Source of the DNA: Lithobates sylvaticus
Lineage: Eukaryota > Chordata > Amphibia > Anura > Ranidae
Direction of reading: 5' to 3'
Assembly (NCBI GenBank): GCA_028564925.1
Contig: CM053030.1
Span: 270,977,992-271,041,991, forward strand
Length of the DNA stretch: 64,000 nt
In this document: positions 45,963-58,371 of the stretch, in pieces
Numbering within the stretch: the first letter of the stretch is position 1
How the letters are laid out: each line of letters starts with the position of its first letter
Made by a program: the position numbers and the translations under genes
The notes under the pieces: generated by a model
What the model was told of the DNA's origin: nothing
What the model saw: only the letters and a program-made list of their open reading frames with translations
Database searches by the model: none

Positions 45963-46302
45963 TTAGGCCCCTTTCACACATGCAAACAGTATGTCCGTAT
46001 TTCATCCATCCGTTTTCGGATGAAATACGGACATACATGCATCCCTATGGGATAGCGGGTGTCAGCAGATGAACATCCTCTGACACCCAATATCGTCCGC
46101 CTCCGCTATGGTCCGATTCTGCAGACGGAGGAAAACCCTATTTTTCCATCCGTCTGCAGAGCGGATCGGATGAGCACGGACAGACGGTCCGTGTTCATCC
46201 GATCCCCCATAGAGGAGAGCGGAGATCTGACAGGGCGGTCCCTGCACAGTGTGCAGGGCCTGCCCTGTCATCCGCCGGCTCAGCGGCGTGTGAAAGGGGC
46301 CT
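45963..46302. mobile_element. MITE with TTAGGCCCCTTTCACAC ends
   Basis: TTAGGCCCCTTTCACAC is inverted as GTGTGAAAGGGGCCT. AAAGCC flanks both sides (45957-45962, 46303-46308), a possible target duplication. The interior has a perfect hairpin TATGTCCGTATTTCATCC/GGATGAAATACGGACATA at 45991-46036 and further inverted CCGTCTGCAGA blocks. Superfamily uncertain. Confidence 0.68.
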
Positions 46303-46308
46303 AAAGCC

Positions 46309-46600
46309 GACCATACATGCATTGAAATTCCCTGCTGAAGCTGCCTTATTTTAATCCATGTATGGACAGACTGATTGTACCCAAGTCGATTCATCGATCG
46401 ACTTGGGTATAACCAGCCTCTCTGATTTTTCTACATGCAGTTACTAGCGGCAGCTATAGCTGCTAGCAGTAATCACTGTATTCTGCCGGCCAGGAAAGCT
46501 CCCTGTGCTCCCCCTGTTGGCAGAATTCAATAGTGCTGTGGGAGGCATTCCCCTATCTACATTGACTGTGTTGATGGGGGAATCCAGAAACTTTTCTTTA
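46309..46600. mobile_element. probable truncated MITE
   Basis: GACCATACATGCATTG and CCATGTATGG, then ACCCAAGTCGAT/ATCGACTTGGGT (46380-46411) form inverted pairs. The right end is not found. It lies directly against the previous MITE. Confidence 0.45.
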
Positions 46601-47374
46601 TTTCCACCCATTGTAGAAGGAGATAAAAATGAGTAATCAATAAGCTGCTTTACTCTGGGATAAAATAAACACCCCTTCTAAACCTACCTTCTCACTGGTT
46701 GCTGGGTTGAAAAAGAAAATCTTTCTAAATACACTTTTTTTCACTTACTTTAAGCTGCAGTCACATGATCATCCAGCACCAGGTCCTTCTCCTATTTATT
46801 TCTTGCCGGGTGTCCACCTCATTGCTTGTGTGATGTGGACAATTACCATTGGCTGTCTACCAGAGGGGGTGCTCTCAGGATCCAGAAGACTACCGACGTC
46901 CTCCCAAGGGGAGTCAAGAGAAGGGGGTAGTGAGGGTTTATTTGCAGCACTGGATTAGGTTCTGCAGGTGGAAACAGCATCAGTAAAGGACCTGGAAAGA
47001 GGGACTCAGTTGAGCATAATTTGCTTTACCAGGTAAGAAATATTTGATGGGATGGGTTAAAAGGGGGTTGGAAGGAGGGGTTGTAGGAAGTAGCTTTTTA
47101 ACCAGAGATGGGCTTTAAAGTTAGACTTTATGGCCAAACGCCAGAATTGTATTTTTTTGTGTAAAAGCACATACCTTTACCCGATTCTCCACTCGCAAGT
47201 GTTGGACTGTTCCTCGGCATCATCACATCCAGTGCAGGGCTATGAACCCTACATCTGTCTTAAATACAACAGGACCTTAGACCAATGAAGCACAGGTCCA
47301 GTTTAGAAGCACAGAGGAGTCGAGGATCAGATAAGTAAATCTTCTTTTCTTGTGTCCTAGACCTTAACAAGCAG
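46601..47374. other. unassigned stretch
   Basis: No element or coding signal recognised. Confidence 0.5.
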
Positions 47375-47752
47375 TTAAAGAGGAAGTAAATGCTGCTTCT
47401 TTTTTTTTTTTTTTTTCTGTTTCCTGACCTGCAAAGTAAAGGCATGGCATACTAGCACATTATGTTAAACTTACAAATGAAGCCCTCGTTGTCACCGCTG
47501 GAGGACGCATCTATCTTCGCCTATCTTCCTTCCGGGTCCACGGACTCCATCGGTGTGATTGGCCAGAGCCGCATGACTTCACTCCCGCGCATGCCGTTTC
47601 TTTAGAGCGCATGCGCTGATGACTTTGTCGGTGGCATATACAGTAAATATCTCCTAAACCGTGCATGTTTAGGAGATATTTCTAGTACCTATAGGTAAGC
47701 CTTATTATAGGTGTAGGTACAAACAATTCATGGAAGTTTACTTCCTCTTTAA
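47375..47752. mobile_element. Kolobok/T2-type MITE
   Basis: TTAAAGAGGAAGTAAA and its exact inverse TTTACTTCCTCTTTAA bound 378 bp, with TTAA at both borders. AAATATCTCCTAAAC and GTTTAGGAGATATTT form a perfect 15-bp hairpin at 47645-47681. Non-coding. Confidence 0.78.
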
Positions 47753-49927
47753 CTTTTGCAGTCCAGGCAGTGCCCCACTGCAAGGGATCATTTTCAAGTT
47801 GGACTTTAACGTTATTTGGAACTCCTAATACCAAAGATACCAGATTTGCTTTTAGCAATAGCAACAGACCCCCAAATTGTTACTTTCAAGGCCACCATAT
47901 TTTATCCCAGAAGCAAAACTCTTCCTGAAAAATATTTTTATCTACAACTTAGGATCTCCAACATGTCCAGGTCTATTTGAACCAATTAAGGAGATCATCA
48001 AGGGCAAGTTAAAAGTGTCCTCCTTAAAGTATATCCCTAGGCAACCTTTTTTTTTTTTAGGTTTTGACAGGGTAGTGAAGGGTTAGACCCTCTGTCAAGT
48101 TTGTATTGATGTCTGTGCCCCTTCCATTTGTACTGGAAACCATTGTTAACAAGACAGAAAGTAAAGGGAAATCCAAAATGTTATAGTTGTTCCCAGAGCA
48201 AGAGGTGAAGAGAAATCATTTTATAGGGACACTTGTTTTAGAGACAATTGTCTAAGTGGAGAATTATTATTACCTTGGGATTTTTCCACTCACCTCCTGT
48301 TGCATTTCTGGGACAGGAAGTAAAGGAAGATTTCCTCAAACAGCAAAAAAATTTTTGGCATGGGTTTTAACTCTCCGTATTCTGTCCAAAACAAAAATGG
48401 TTTCACTATACATATACTTTAACAACAACTAAGGGTAAAACGTAAAAAGTAGAGCTAAATTCCATGTATGGCAATTGTTACATGGTTACATTGGTCCAGC
48501 TTGATCCAATTTAAAATTAAATGGACCTTCCCCCTTAAAAATCACAGCACTATACAACTCTGCATGCTGGTACAAAATCATCTTACAACTTTGTATGTAA
48601 AAGTGCCTATACAACTGAGATACCTGACATTTCTTTAACTGCAAGCTATCTTTCAATGTAAGATGCCAATGGAGGCTAAAAAAGAGCAGTAGATTTCCTT
48701 TGGGGATTATTCCAACAGGAAGTCAGCTATGTGTTGGCTTTAAATGTCTTCTCTTTTGATAATCTCCTGAAAATTTTACATAATTACCCATGAACGTTGG
48801 AACCTCTTTTCCATAAACCGGTTTATGAAAATAATGACATTTGTGTAGACTGGCTCTTAAGTCTTTATTCTGGATACTCATCTTGTGTCAGCTGGAACAC
48901 ATGTATATCAGTATGAATGAGAACAGAATTGGGTTAAAAAAAAACTAAAACCAGAATGCTAAAGGGTGGCAGATTTTTGGTAAATAAATATTCTTTGTTT
49001 TAGTAGTCATCTAGATCCAGAATTGTGTCTCTTATTTTGGCAAACAATCAAAAGATGCATATGCTTTCATTGCACAGTATTTAAACGAAGTATGTTTGTC
49101 TAATTTTGTTTGAAGGTTTCTAACCATTAAAGTGATGTCATCCAGCTTCTATCTACTTATGCTTCAGCATTATGAGAGCCAGTCTGAACACTGTTTAAAT
49201 ATTTAACTAGCCCCTGGGAAATGTTAATCTTTTACATCCTTAATCCCCCTTCTGCCTACAATTACCTGGCACATCCAGAAAGCCAACACAACACCATATA
49301 ACCTTTGTAGTGCTCCTTGATCAAGTCACACTCTGAGATGAGAGTCATTTTTCAAAGCCACCTAATAGCATTACTGAGTCACATTGATACATCAAATAGG
49401 TTGAATAAATCTCCTTTGTGCCTTATGATTGTACCTCAGAAGATCTCTAGCCTGTTCTTTCTGAACAGTCTATTGTTTATATAATGATTTTAAGGAACCC
49501 TTCTACTGCAGTATTGTTAATTACGTATCATAAGATATGCAAAAAACATTTTATATTTGTATTGCTGTTTTCTGAAACAAATGTTCTTTGTTGTGCTAAA
49601 TGATGTGAAGCTTGATAACCATTTGTTGCATTTTACATAACTAATGCTTTAGATTCAAATATGCATTTGAATTAACTGCTGAAAGATACAGTCAATATAA
49701 AAATACTCAAACAATATTGTGAAAGTATATGACTGCAACAAACAATAAAGAAACTTTGGGGGGAAATGGATGAATGGCTGCACACTCTGGAAGGATGCCA
49801 AAATCTTTTTGTAGTGCTCAACAAATAAAAGCATATACAGCACAGCAAGCACCAGGAGATAAAAATGTTAACGAATTTATGCAGATAACAACTCTTAATC
49901 ATAACACCTTTAAGAACGTTGTGACCA
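47753..49927. other. unassigned AT-rich stretch
   Basis: More than 2 kb without a recognised element, tandem repeat or gene. It may be the most unique-sequence part of the window. Confidence 0.5.
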
Positions 49928-49967
49928 AATTGTGACCAAACTGGGAATGACCAGTTTGGTCACAATT
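49928..49967. repeat. perfect 17-bp hairpin
   Basis: AATTGTGACCAAACTGG pairs exactly with CCAGTTTGGTCACAATT across a 6-nt loop. It lies 4 bp before the Kolobok-type left end at 49972. Confidence 0.9.
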
Positions 49968-49971
49968 GCCC

Positions 49972-50235
49972 TTAAAGTGATTGTAAAGTCTAGTTTTATT
50001 TTCTATAAAAATAACAAACATATTATACTTACCTGCTCTGTGCAGTGGATTTGCACTGAGCAGCCCAAATCCTCCACTTCTCAGATGCTTCTTCTGTGCT
50101 CCTGGCCCCTGCCTCCTGTTGAGTGCCCCCCACAGCAAGCAGGTTGCTATGGGGCACTGAGCCGAGCTGCAGCTCCGTGTGTCCATTCAGACACGGAGCT
50201 GAGGTTTGGAGAGCTTCTTTCTGAAGCTCTCCACA
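49972..50235. mobile_element. Kolobok-type MITE, right end missing
   Basis: The left end is TTAAAGTGATTGTAAAGTC. CTTACCTGCTCTGTGCAG and CCGTGTGTCCATTCAGACACGG blocks follow the interior plan of the family. The element is cut at about 50235, where Tc1 sequence begins. Confidence 0.55.
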
Positions 50236-50873
50236 AGTGTTCCTTGGCTCTGGGACAACTCTTCTGATAATTATTTTTACTCCTCTGTCATAAATATTGC
50301 GAGGAGCACCTGGTCGTTCATGGTTTATAGTGAAATGATCTTCTTTCCACTTCTGGATTTTGGCCCCAACAGTGCTCACTGGAACATTCAGAAGTTTAAA
50401 GATCCTTCCGTAACCAGTGCCATCAGTATGTTTTGCAACAATAAGGTTGCAAAGGTTTTGAGAGCTCTTTGCTTTTACCCATAATGAGATGCTTCTTGTG
50501 TGTCACCTTGGTAATGAGACACCTTTTTATAGGCCATAATTTTCAGACTGAACCAGCTAATATTAATTTGCACTGACAAGGAGCAGGTTTTCTAATTGCT
50601 GATAGATTTCAGCTGGTGTCTTAGCTTCCCATGCCTTTTTGCATCTCCCTTTCTTCATGTGTTCAATACTTTTTCCCTGTGTCATTCCATTTTATTACAC
50701 AAACTTAATTTCTGAACATATTTGTTTTGGTTTCTTCAAATGTATGGATTGCATGGGTAGTTATCAACATGTGGTGAAAATGTCATGTCAATAGCACCTT
50801 TAGAAAATATATTTACCTAGAAAAATGGTGATGCGTTCAATACTTATTTTACCCGATGTATATATTTAAATTG
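50236..50873 (-). mobile_element. Tc1/mariner fragment, 5' part
   Basis: The minus strand encodes MGKSKELSK near 50490, then STVGAKIQKWKEDHFTINHE and GAPRNIYDRGVKIIIRRVV, which is the paired-type helix-turn-helix region of a Tc1-like transposase. A small deletion separates the two parts. The outer part carries GTTCAATACTTTTTCCCTGTGTCA and GCGTTCAATACTTATTTTACCC, typical Tc1 end repeats. The catalytic domain is missing; the copy is truncated at the junction with the MITE. Confidence 0.7.
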
Positions 50874-52112
50874 TTTATTTTTGTCAATTTGAAAAATGCG
50901 AAGTAAGAAAATAGAATGAACAGAAGAAAAATCTAAATCAAATCAATATTTGGTGTGTGTACCCTTTACCTTCAAACCAGCATCACTTCTTACACTTGCA
51001 CACTTTTTACACTTTTACAGAGTCTGGAATTTTGTAGGATTAGAGTCAGGTGTATGAATAACCAATTATACCAAGCAGGTTCTAATGAACATCAATTTCA
51101 TATGTAGGTTGAAACACAATCATTAACAGAAAAAGAAACAGCCATGTAGGAGACTGGGTGAGGAACAGACAAACTCTGCTACTAATGTGAGGTTGTGGAA
51201 GAACGTTTCATGTCACAAGTCATACACCATGACAAGACTGAGCACAGCAACAAGTCAGAAGGTAGTTATACTGCATTAGCAAGGTCACTCCCAGGTAAAA
51301 ATCTCAATGCAGACTGGGGTTTCAAGATGTACTGTTTAAGATCTTTTGAAGAAGCACAAAGCTATGGGCAACTTTGAGGACTGTAGACACAGTGGTTGTC
51401 CAAGAAAATGTAATGCAGCAGATGAAAGACACATCATGCTTACTTCCCTTCAACATTGGAAGATGTCCAGCAGTGCCATTGCCAGGATGGAACTGGCAGA
51501 AACCAGTGGGACTCAGGTTTACCCATCTACTGTTTGGAGAAGTCTGGCCAGATGCAGTCTTCATGGAAAAATTGTGACCAAACAGCCATACCGTGGCGAC
51601 CAAGGTTAAGTGACTGAACTATGCACGAAAACATAGGAACTGAGGTGCAGAAAAATGGCAGCAGGGGCTCTATACTGATGAGTCAAAAAAAATCAAATAT
51701 TTAACTGTAGCAGGAGGCAGTTTGTTGGAGGAGCAGGGTAGAGGTTGCTTGCAAGTTTGGGGCTGCATTTCTGCAAATGGAGTTGAGGATTTGATCAGGA
51801 TCAATGGTGTCATCAATGCTGAGAAATACAACCAATGTCATAGGAACTATCGTCAGCATAATGAAGAACAAGGAGTCCTGGAAGTGATGGTTTGGCCCCC
51901 AAAGAGCCCTGAAATCAACATAAATGAGTCTTTCTGGGATTACATGAAAAGACAGTAGGATATGAGGCAGCCTACATCCACAGAAGATCTGTGGTTAGTT
52001 CTCCAAAATGTTTGGAACAACCTACCTACCGATTTCCTTCAAAACTGTGTGAAAGTGAAACCTAGAAGAATTGATGTTGTTTTGAAGGCAAAGGCTAGTC
52101 ACACTAAATATT
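50874..52112 (+). mobile_element. second Tc1-like element, decayed
   Basis: The plus strand carries pieces of a Tc1-like transposase in several frames. They are a helix-turn-helix part (HSQVK near 51280), CNAADERHIMLTSLQHWKMS, SAIARMELAETSGTQVYPST and RSLARCSLHGKI (51411-51573), a first catalytic segment (YTDES near 51675), QVWGCISANGVEDLIRINGV (51745-51810), and WPPKSPEININESFWDYMKR with the glutamate (51893-51955). The segment carrying the second catalytic aspartate is largely lost. There are multiple frame changes, so it is dead. AATCAATATTTGGTGTG at 50941 and CACACTAAATATTGATT at 52098 are the inverted ends' inner parts. Confidence 0.75.
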
Positions 52113-52137
52113 GATTTGCTGTGGATTTCTCTTCTGT

Positions 52138-52435
52138 TCTGCTTCTGACTTTTAATAATTGGACACTTACCTGTTCCAGGGTCCATCAATGCAGGGGAAC
52201 AAAGCCCCCGCTCGTTTCCCCCTCCTCTCTGCGGCGCCTTTGTAACTGTGGGCATGCGTGAGCCACGTGCCGTGACTGGCCAGGCAATCATCTGGGACCT
52301 GTGACGTGTTCCAGATGATTGCCGAGAGGGAGGGGGGGAGAGGTGATCTCCCTTCCGGTGCCTCAGTGCGCCAGGAGGAAGTGGGAGCTGGGACCCGAAA
52401 GCGGAAGTTCCATTTTGGGTGGAATTCCACTTTAA
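52138..52435. mobile_element. Kolobok-type MITE, left end missing
   Basis: CTGACTTTTAATAATTGGACACTTACCTGTTCCAGGGTCCA is shared in order with 8991-9032. The right end GTGGAATTCCACTTTAA closes at TTAA 52432-52435. The left terminus is absent. Confidence 0.6.
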
Positions 52436-52849
52436 ATTCCCTGTTGGGTCTTTCATACTATGTGAGTCACATAGACAGCCAAAATAAGGGCTGCACCGAC
52501 ACAGATGCTCATACCAATTTGACAGGCATGTGGATGCAGATGACTCTGAAAGCAGACACATCAATAACATTATTTACATTAGGCTGACTTCTTTTATATT
52601 GTAGCCCTTTTGGTGAGGGGAGTATGAGAATAAATGGTCCTCCCCAACCAGGGTATTGCACTATATCTGTAGGTTAAAAAAAAAAAAAAACCTTTGCTAA
52701 GTGGAAGAATGGATTTGACAATAAAGTTGGCAGTGCCTCCACCCAGAACAGGGCCTTTCCTGGAAAATTAAACAGTAATCTAATCACAGTAATTGGGAGC
52801 AGAGGAACTAATGCAACCAGCATTTGACATTGACCATACTGTATGTACA
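52436..52849. other. unassigned stretch
   Basis: No recognised element. Contains an A tract at 52677-52690. Confidence 0.5.
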
Positions 52850-53103
52850 TTGCCTTGAAAAAGTATTCATACCCCTTGAAATTTTCCACATTTTGTCATG
52901 TTACAAGCAAAAACGTAAATGTATTTTCAAGTCTTGCCACGGATTCTCAATTAGATTTAGGTCTGGACTTTGACTGGGCCATTCTAAGACTTGAATATGC
53001 TTGGATCTAAACCATTCCACTGTAGCTCTTGTTTTATGTTTAATATGTTTTTCTGTTGTCCTGCTGGAAGTTGAATCTCCGCCCCAGTCTCAAGTCTTTT
53101 GCA
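52850..53103 (-). mobile_element. Tc1 deletion derivative
   Basis: It starts with TTGCCTTGAAAAAGTATTCA and CATTTTGTCATGTTACAA, a well-known Tc1 terminal sequence. Minus-strand transposase remnants follow (the GTCTGGACTTTGACTGGGCCATTC and GTTGTCCTGCTGGAAG regions, matching the PDLNPIE and QQDN areas in reverse). Most of the element is deleted. Confidence 0.6.
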
Positions 53104-53395
53104 GACACTTGCCCTGCACACACGACCGGTTTTGCCATCGGAATAAACTCTGAAGGTTTTTCAGACGGAATTCCGCTCAAGCTGTCTTGCATACACAGGG
53201 TCACACAAAAGTCAGACCGTCAAGGATGCGGTGGCGTACATTACGTACGATGGGACTAGAAAATGGATAGCTTCCGTCTCGTACTTGCTTCAGAGCATGC
53301 ATAGTTTTTGGTGCGTCGAAACAGCATACAGAAAAGCGTTTTTTTCGGCGGAAAAATGTAGAACATGTTCTCTATCTAAGTCCATCTGAATTGGA
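53104..53395. mobile_element. Harbinger-like MITE fragment
   Basis: GCACACACGACCGGTTTTGCC with TCGGAATAAACTCTGAAGG and TCAGACGGAATTCCG resembles the ACACACGATCGG-ended family. The other end is not recognised. Confidence 0.4.
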
Positions 53396-54254
53396 GCCCA
53401 AGGTGTCAGAGGTAAGAGAGGATCTGCAGAGTCGGGGTAGCCAGTGGGGTATAGAGTCAATCAGCAGCCCTCAAGGGTGTACCGCTACAATTATATATAA
53501 CAATGTGATATTAAGCAGCTAACAGTAAGGACAGAAAATCCGTACAATAGGTAATAATAAAGACAAACATTAAAAAGGCTAAAGTTCGATTGTAAATCGG
53601 ATATAATCAGATTAGCCCTTAGATAAGATGACTGCATATGATTTCATTTGTACTTTTTTTAGCAAGTACAGAAATTAACTGTTAATCTTGCCAAAAATGC
53701 AATGCCCTTGTCATTTCCTTTGAGATGAACTGAAAGCATAATGTTATTGTCAGTAAAGCTATGTAAAGTAATAAAGTGCAGTGGCACAATGCTTATCGTT
53801 TTGGAGTCAACAGGCAGCATGTGTACAGTGGCTTGGAGCTGTGCTTTCTTTACAGGATCAAGGTCATAAAGTGGTCACATAACCTTTGGTGGCAAGGTTT
53901 CTCAGAAGCCAGGAGACAAGCTGCCGAGGCATAATTCAGTGGTAGATGGTGAAAACTGGGAAAGCTACAGGAAGCTGTCAGTGAAGGCTGAGTCAGGGCA
54001 GAGGCAGGCAGCAGACAGTATCTTTACCCAGAAACAGGCAAGGGTCAAAGCAGGCGGCAGACAGTGGAGTAATTCAGGGGCTGGCTAGAATGAGAACTCA
54101 AAAACACAGTGGAAGAGTAACACTACAAAGGACCTATCACAAACCCAGAGACCTTGGTTTGTGAGGTTTAAATAATGCACCTGAAGAAACGCCAGCCAAT
54201 AAGAGGGACGTGTGCTACTAGATTGGAACCAGTTTCTTTGCAACAGACATACAG
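53396..54254. other. unassigned stretch, partly LTR-like in composition
   Basis: Between about 53930 and 54230 the runs of GGCAGGCAGCAGACAG and similar phrases resemble the LTR text of the 29.5-kb chromovirus in style. I could not align them base by base, so I leave this unassigned. Confidence 0.35.
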
Positions 54255-54930
54255 GCAGATTTTCATGGTTATGCAGTAATCTTCCTCTGTCTGCTTACCT
54301 CTCCTCATGTGTTCAGACTAAAAGGCCAGCCACTTCCACCTGGTGGATTTTATAACCTCTCCTCTAAGCACGGCTCCACCCCAGGCCCTATCAGGGAACC
54401 CTATATTAACCTGTGCACTGCAAGCCAGCGGTGCTGATCAACCATTGTGTATTTACTGTGTGTTTGGCTTCCTGTTTCTTGCTTGCCATGTGCTCTACGT
54501 TTGTCTCTGTTACCGACCTCGGCGTGTTCTCGACATTCCTGTCTGCCTGTGACCCTGAACCTTTGGCGTGTACTCTGTTGTTCCTGTATGCTAGTTGCGC
54601 TGACCTCTGCCTTATCCCTTTACTATCCCTGTTGTTCCAGCCTGCTGTTTCCTTCTCCTGTAGTCTACCGTGAGCTGTGAGACCCTAAGGGCCGTGACCT
54701 GGAGCCAGACTGCAGCGCAGTCCATCCTCACCACTAGAGGCTCTGGGGAACACCTGCTGGCTCTTAGACTCCGCGCCCTGGGGAATCTATGCTCTAGCTC
54801 CAACTGGGATCGGTGTTAATGATCCAGTAGACCTGCTTTCTGAAACTCCCTGGGTACAATCCGCAGCAGTCAGTCCTAGGGTCCACTATGTTAGCGGTGC
54901 ACTTCCGATTCCTACAGAGTGCATCTGTCA
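54255..54930 (+). repeat. probable gypsy-type LTR fragment
   Basis: A pyrimidine-rich block with CTATATTAACCTGTGCACTG (TATA-like) and the GACCTGGAGCCAGACTGCAG, TCTTAGACTCCGCGCCCTGG phrases, which I associate with LTRs of frog Ty3/gypsy elements. No partner LTR, coding region or target duplication is visible, so it is an old fragment or solo LTR. Confidence 0.35.
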
Positions 54931-55359
54931 CCTGGTCTCAGGTGACCTGACACAGATGCGTGTGTGGGGGGATGTGGCTGCATGCCAATCAGAATAGAGT
55001 AGGTGTTTTTGTCAGTGCCAGGTCTGTTCCCCAGCATCAGATTCGGGATGTTTCTCTAAATGCGACAGAAGACTGTGGGTTGCTGGGAGGCTGGAAAAAT
55101 GGCTTGGAGATTTGTTGGAGCAGTAATGTACCTAACAGTTATCTTCCTTATTACCTATCTTCTGTAAGCATCTAATTCCCTTCCCCACATGTAATAGAGA
55201 TGAATGGAGAAATACCTGCTTGTAATCCCAATAGGGAGAGAAGCCTGGATGACAACCATGAAAATAACTAATGCAGAAGAAAACCATATGCTCCCTCCAC
55301 ATCCAAGGACTGGTAAGTTTCAATATATTTCATTTTTATTTTTTGGATTCATGTATGCA
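54931..55359. other. unassigned stretch
   Basis: No recognised element or coding signal. Confidence 0.5.
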
Positions 55360-56309
55360 TTAACCGCTTATCGTCTGCCGCACACAGATATACGTCGGCA
55401 GAATGGCACGTACATCCCTTTAAATTTGTCGCCTATCGGGCGTGCACCCACCGCACACCGCGGAAGCGTGCCCACGGGTCCCAGGAACTTGATGTTCGCC
55501 AGCGGCCCACGATTGTGGTGTGGAGAGGTAGAAGGGGGAGATGCCTATGTAAACAAGGCATTTCCCCATTCTGCCTAGTGACAAGACAGAGATCTACTGC
55601 TCTCTGTCATCAGGAGCAGTGATCGCTGTCATGTCCTATGTAGCCTATCCCCCCCACAGTTAGAATCACTCCCTAGGACACACTTAAGCCCTTGATCGCC
55701 CCCTAGTGTTTAATCCCTTCCCTGCCAGTGTCATTTACACAGTAATCAGTGCATTTTTATAGCACTGAACGCTGTATAAATGACAATGGTCCCAAAATAG
55801 TGTCAAAAGTGTCATAATGTCACAGTCACAATAAAAATCGCAGATTGCCTTCATTACTACAAAAAAAAATTAATAATAAAAATGCCATAAAACTATCCCC
55901 TATTTTGTAGACGATATAAATTGTGTGCAATCCAATCAATATACACTTATTGCAATTTATTTATTTTTGCCAAAAATATGTAGAAGAATACATATCAGCC
56001 TAAACTGAGAAAAAAAATATTTTTTATATATTTTTGGGGGATATTTATTATAGCAAAAAGTTAAAAATATTGCTTTTTTTTTTTCAAAATTGTCGCTCTC
56101 TTTTTGTTTTTCTGTTTATAGCGCAAAAAAATAAAAACCCCAAAGGTGATCAATACCACCAAAAGATAGTTCTATTTGTGGGAAAAAAGGATGTCAATTT
56201 TGTTTGGGTACAACGTCGTACGACCGTGCAATTGTCAGCTAAAGTGCCGAATCGACAAAAATGCTCTGGTCAGGAAGAGGGTAAAATCTTCCGGGGCTGA
56301 AGTGGTTAA
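55360..56309 (+). mobile_element. TTAA-family element, copy D
   Basis: TTAA at 55360-55363 and 56306-56309 bounds 950 bp. The left end CCGCTTATCGTCTGCCG and right end GGGGCTGAAGTGG are inverted in their last bases. It follows copy A closely (ACGTCGGCAGAATGGCACG; the AT-rich right part with ATACCACCAAAAGA). There is no tandem array. Confidence 0.75.
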
Positions 56310-57064
56310 AATAAAACTATGGTCTTCCATCAAAATAGGTGCTTAAGCACTTAATTATAAATTCTCATTTAAGCACTGTGCTATTGAACTAAATATAAAT
56401 GTAAATATAGATATAAATTTAAATATACATGCAGCTACTTAAAATGCAAATAATAAAACAAAGGGTGAAAAACAATGTAGTCTCAATGTATACAATCACA
56501 GTGGCGCAAAAGAACAATAAAAATTATTATTCAAAAGTGTCCATAATAAAGTCAAAAATAATTGTCCATCATAAATACATATATTAATTCAAATATCAAA
56601 AAATTATCAATTGTGAAAATAGGGCAACTCTTCATAAAGTGGAAAATTTTGAACACCGTAGATCCTTTACCAAAGTGCAAAAGTGCCAGTCACACCCTTA
56701 TAGAATGAGATTGTAGATTTTAATCGCATGTGTGATTAAATCACTTTAAGCTTTATCCAGATGATCAACCCATTCTCCACTCAGATCTCCTCATATTCAA
56801 ATAGATGACATCTCTCTCCACATGTAGAGATAAAATCAACACAAAGCCTCCAATTGTGTATAAAAACGTCTTGGGTAACAATTTTAATGAAAAAGTAATG
56901 TGCTTACATCACAAATAAATATTGTATATGTATGTTACATTCAATGTAATGTCCTGCGAGCCACCACTTGCTATAAGCCCAAAATAGGGTCTCCCAAATG
57001 CCACTATATTTTTGAATCAGCAGCTAGCGTTGCACATGTCTCATAAATCATGCAAAGACCATCC
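56310..57064. other. AT-rich stretch, possibly Penelope-like 3' region
   Basis: It lies directly before the inverted arm at 57065. Its A/T-rich text without coding is compatible with the same retroelement, but no diagnostic motif was found. Confidence 0.35.
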
Positions 57065-57233
57065 AATATTCTAAAGTACGCTGCGCTTTCAAACTTAAAA
57101 TTTAAATAGTGAAACTAAAAATGTGCTATATAACAACAGCAATAAAGTGATAACGTGATAAAATACATACAATATTCCAAATAAAGTGCTTTCATGCAGG
57201 ATATGATAAAACGTCCATATGGTGAGAAAAAAG
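57065..57233 (-). repeat. inverted arm, left (pairs with 58841-59010)
   Basis: About 169 bp including AAAGTACGCTGCGCTTTCAA and GCATGAAAG...ACGTCCATATGG. It recurs inverted at 58841-59010 with a few mismatches. The pair encloses TTAA-family copy E. Confidence 0.85.
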
Positions 57234-57377
57234 CAAAAATATATATATAAAAATATATATATATATATGAGAAAAAAGTGCTACAATGTGCTGTGCAATC
57301 AAAAAAAGTTCAAAAGTGCTCCAATGTAATCCATGTGATTCATGTGATTCAGTGGTTTCTGTGATATCAATCCAATA

Positions 57378-58371
57378 TTAACTGCCTGAGATCCGCGCCA
57401 TAGCCAAATGACGGCTACAGCGCGGATCTGTTGTGCCGGGAGTACGTCATATGACGTCCTCCCCTTCTGTGCACTCCAGGGAGCGCGCGCGCGCTCTCGC
57501 CGTGTCACTGGGCACCCGATGCGCGTGCCCAGCGGCCGCGATGTCCGCTGGGCCCCCGCGATTGCCCGGTAACACAGCGGGACCGTGGATCTGTGTGTGT
57601 AAACACACAGATCAACGGTCCTGTCAGAGGAGAGGAGCCGATGGTGTGTTCTCTGTACAAAGAAACACCGATCGGTCTCCTCCCCTTGTGAGTCCCTCCC
57701 CCCACAGTAAGAAACACTCCCAGGGAACATAATTAACCCCTCCCCGCCCCCTAGTGGTTAACCCTTCACTGCCAGTGTCATTTATACATGAATCAATGCA
57801 TTTAAATAGCATTGATTGCTGTATAAATGACAATGGTGCCAAAAATGTGTCAAAAATGTCCGATGTGTCCGCCATAATGTCGCAGTCACAATAAAAATCG
57901 CTGATCACCGCCATTACTAGTAAAAAAAAAAAAATATTAATAAAAATGCTATAAAACTATCCCCTATTTTGTAAACGCTATAACTTTTGCGCAAACTAAT
58001 CAATAATCGCTAATTGCGATTTTTTTTTTTTACCAAAAATATGTAGAAGAATACGTTTCGGCCTAAACTGAGGAAAAAAAATGTTTTTTTATATATTTTT
58101 TGGGGATATTTATTATAGCAAAAAGTAAAAAATATTGTTTTTTTTTTAAATTTGTCGCTCTTCTTTTGTTTATTGCGCAAAAAATTAAAAACGCAGAGGT
58201 GATCAAATACCACCAAAAGAAAGCTCTATTTGTGGGGAAAAAATGATAACAATTTATTTGGGTACAGTGTCGTATGACCGCGCAATTGTCATTCCAAGTG
58301 CATCAGCGCCGAAAGCTGAAAATTGGTCTGGTCACAAGGGGGGTTTAAGTGCCCAGTAATCAGGTGGTTAA
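57378..58371 (+). mobile_element. TTAA-family element, copy E
   Basis: TTAA at 57378-57381 and 58368-58371 bounds 994 bp. The left half has the palindrome GATCCGCGCC...GGCTACAGCGCGGATC. The right half matches copy A almost word for word (TGTCCGCCATAATGTCGCAG, ATACCACCAAAAGAAAGCTC). There is no tandem array. It is inserted between inverted Penelope-like arms. Confidence 0.8.
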
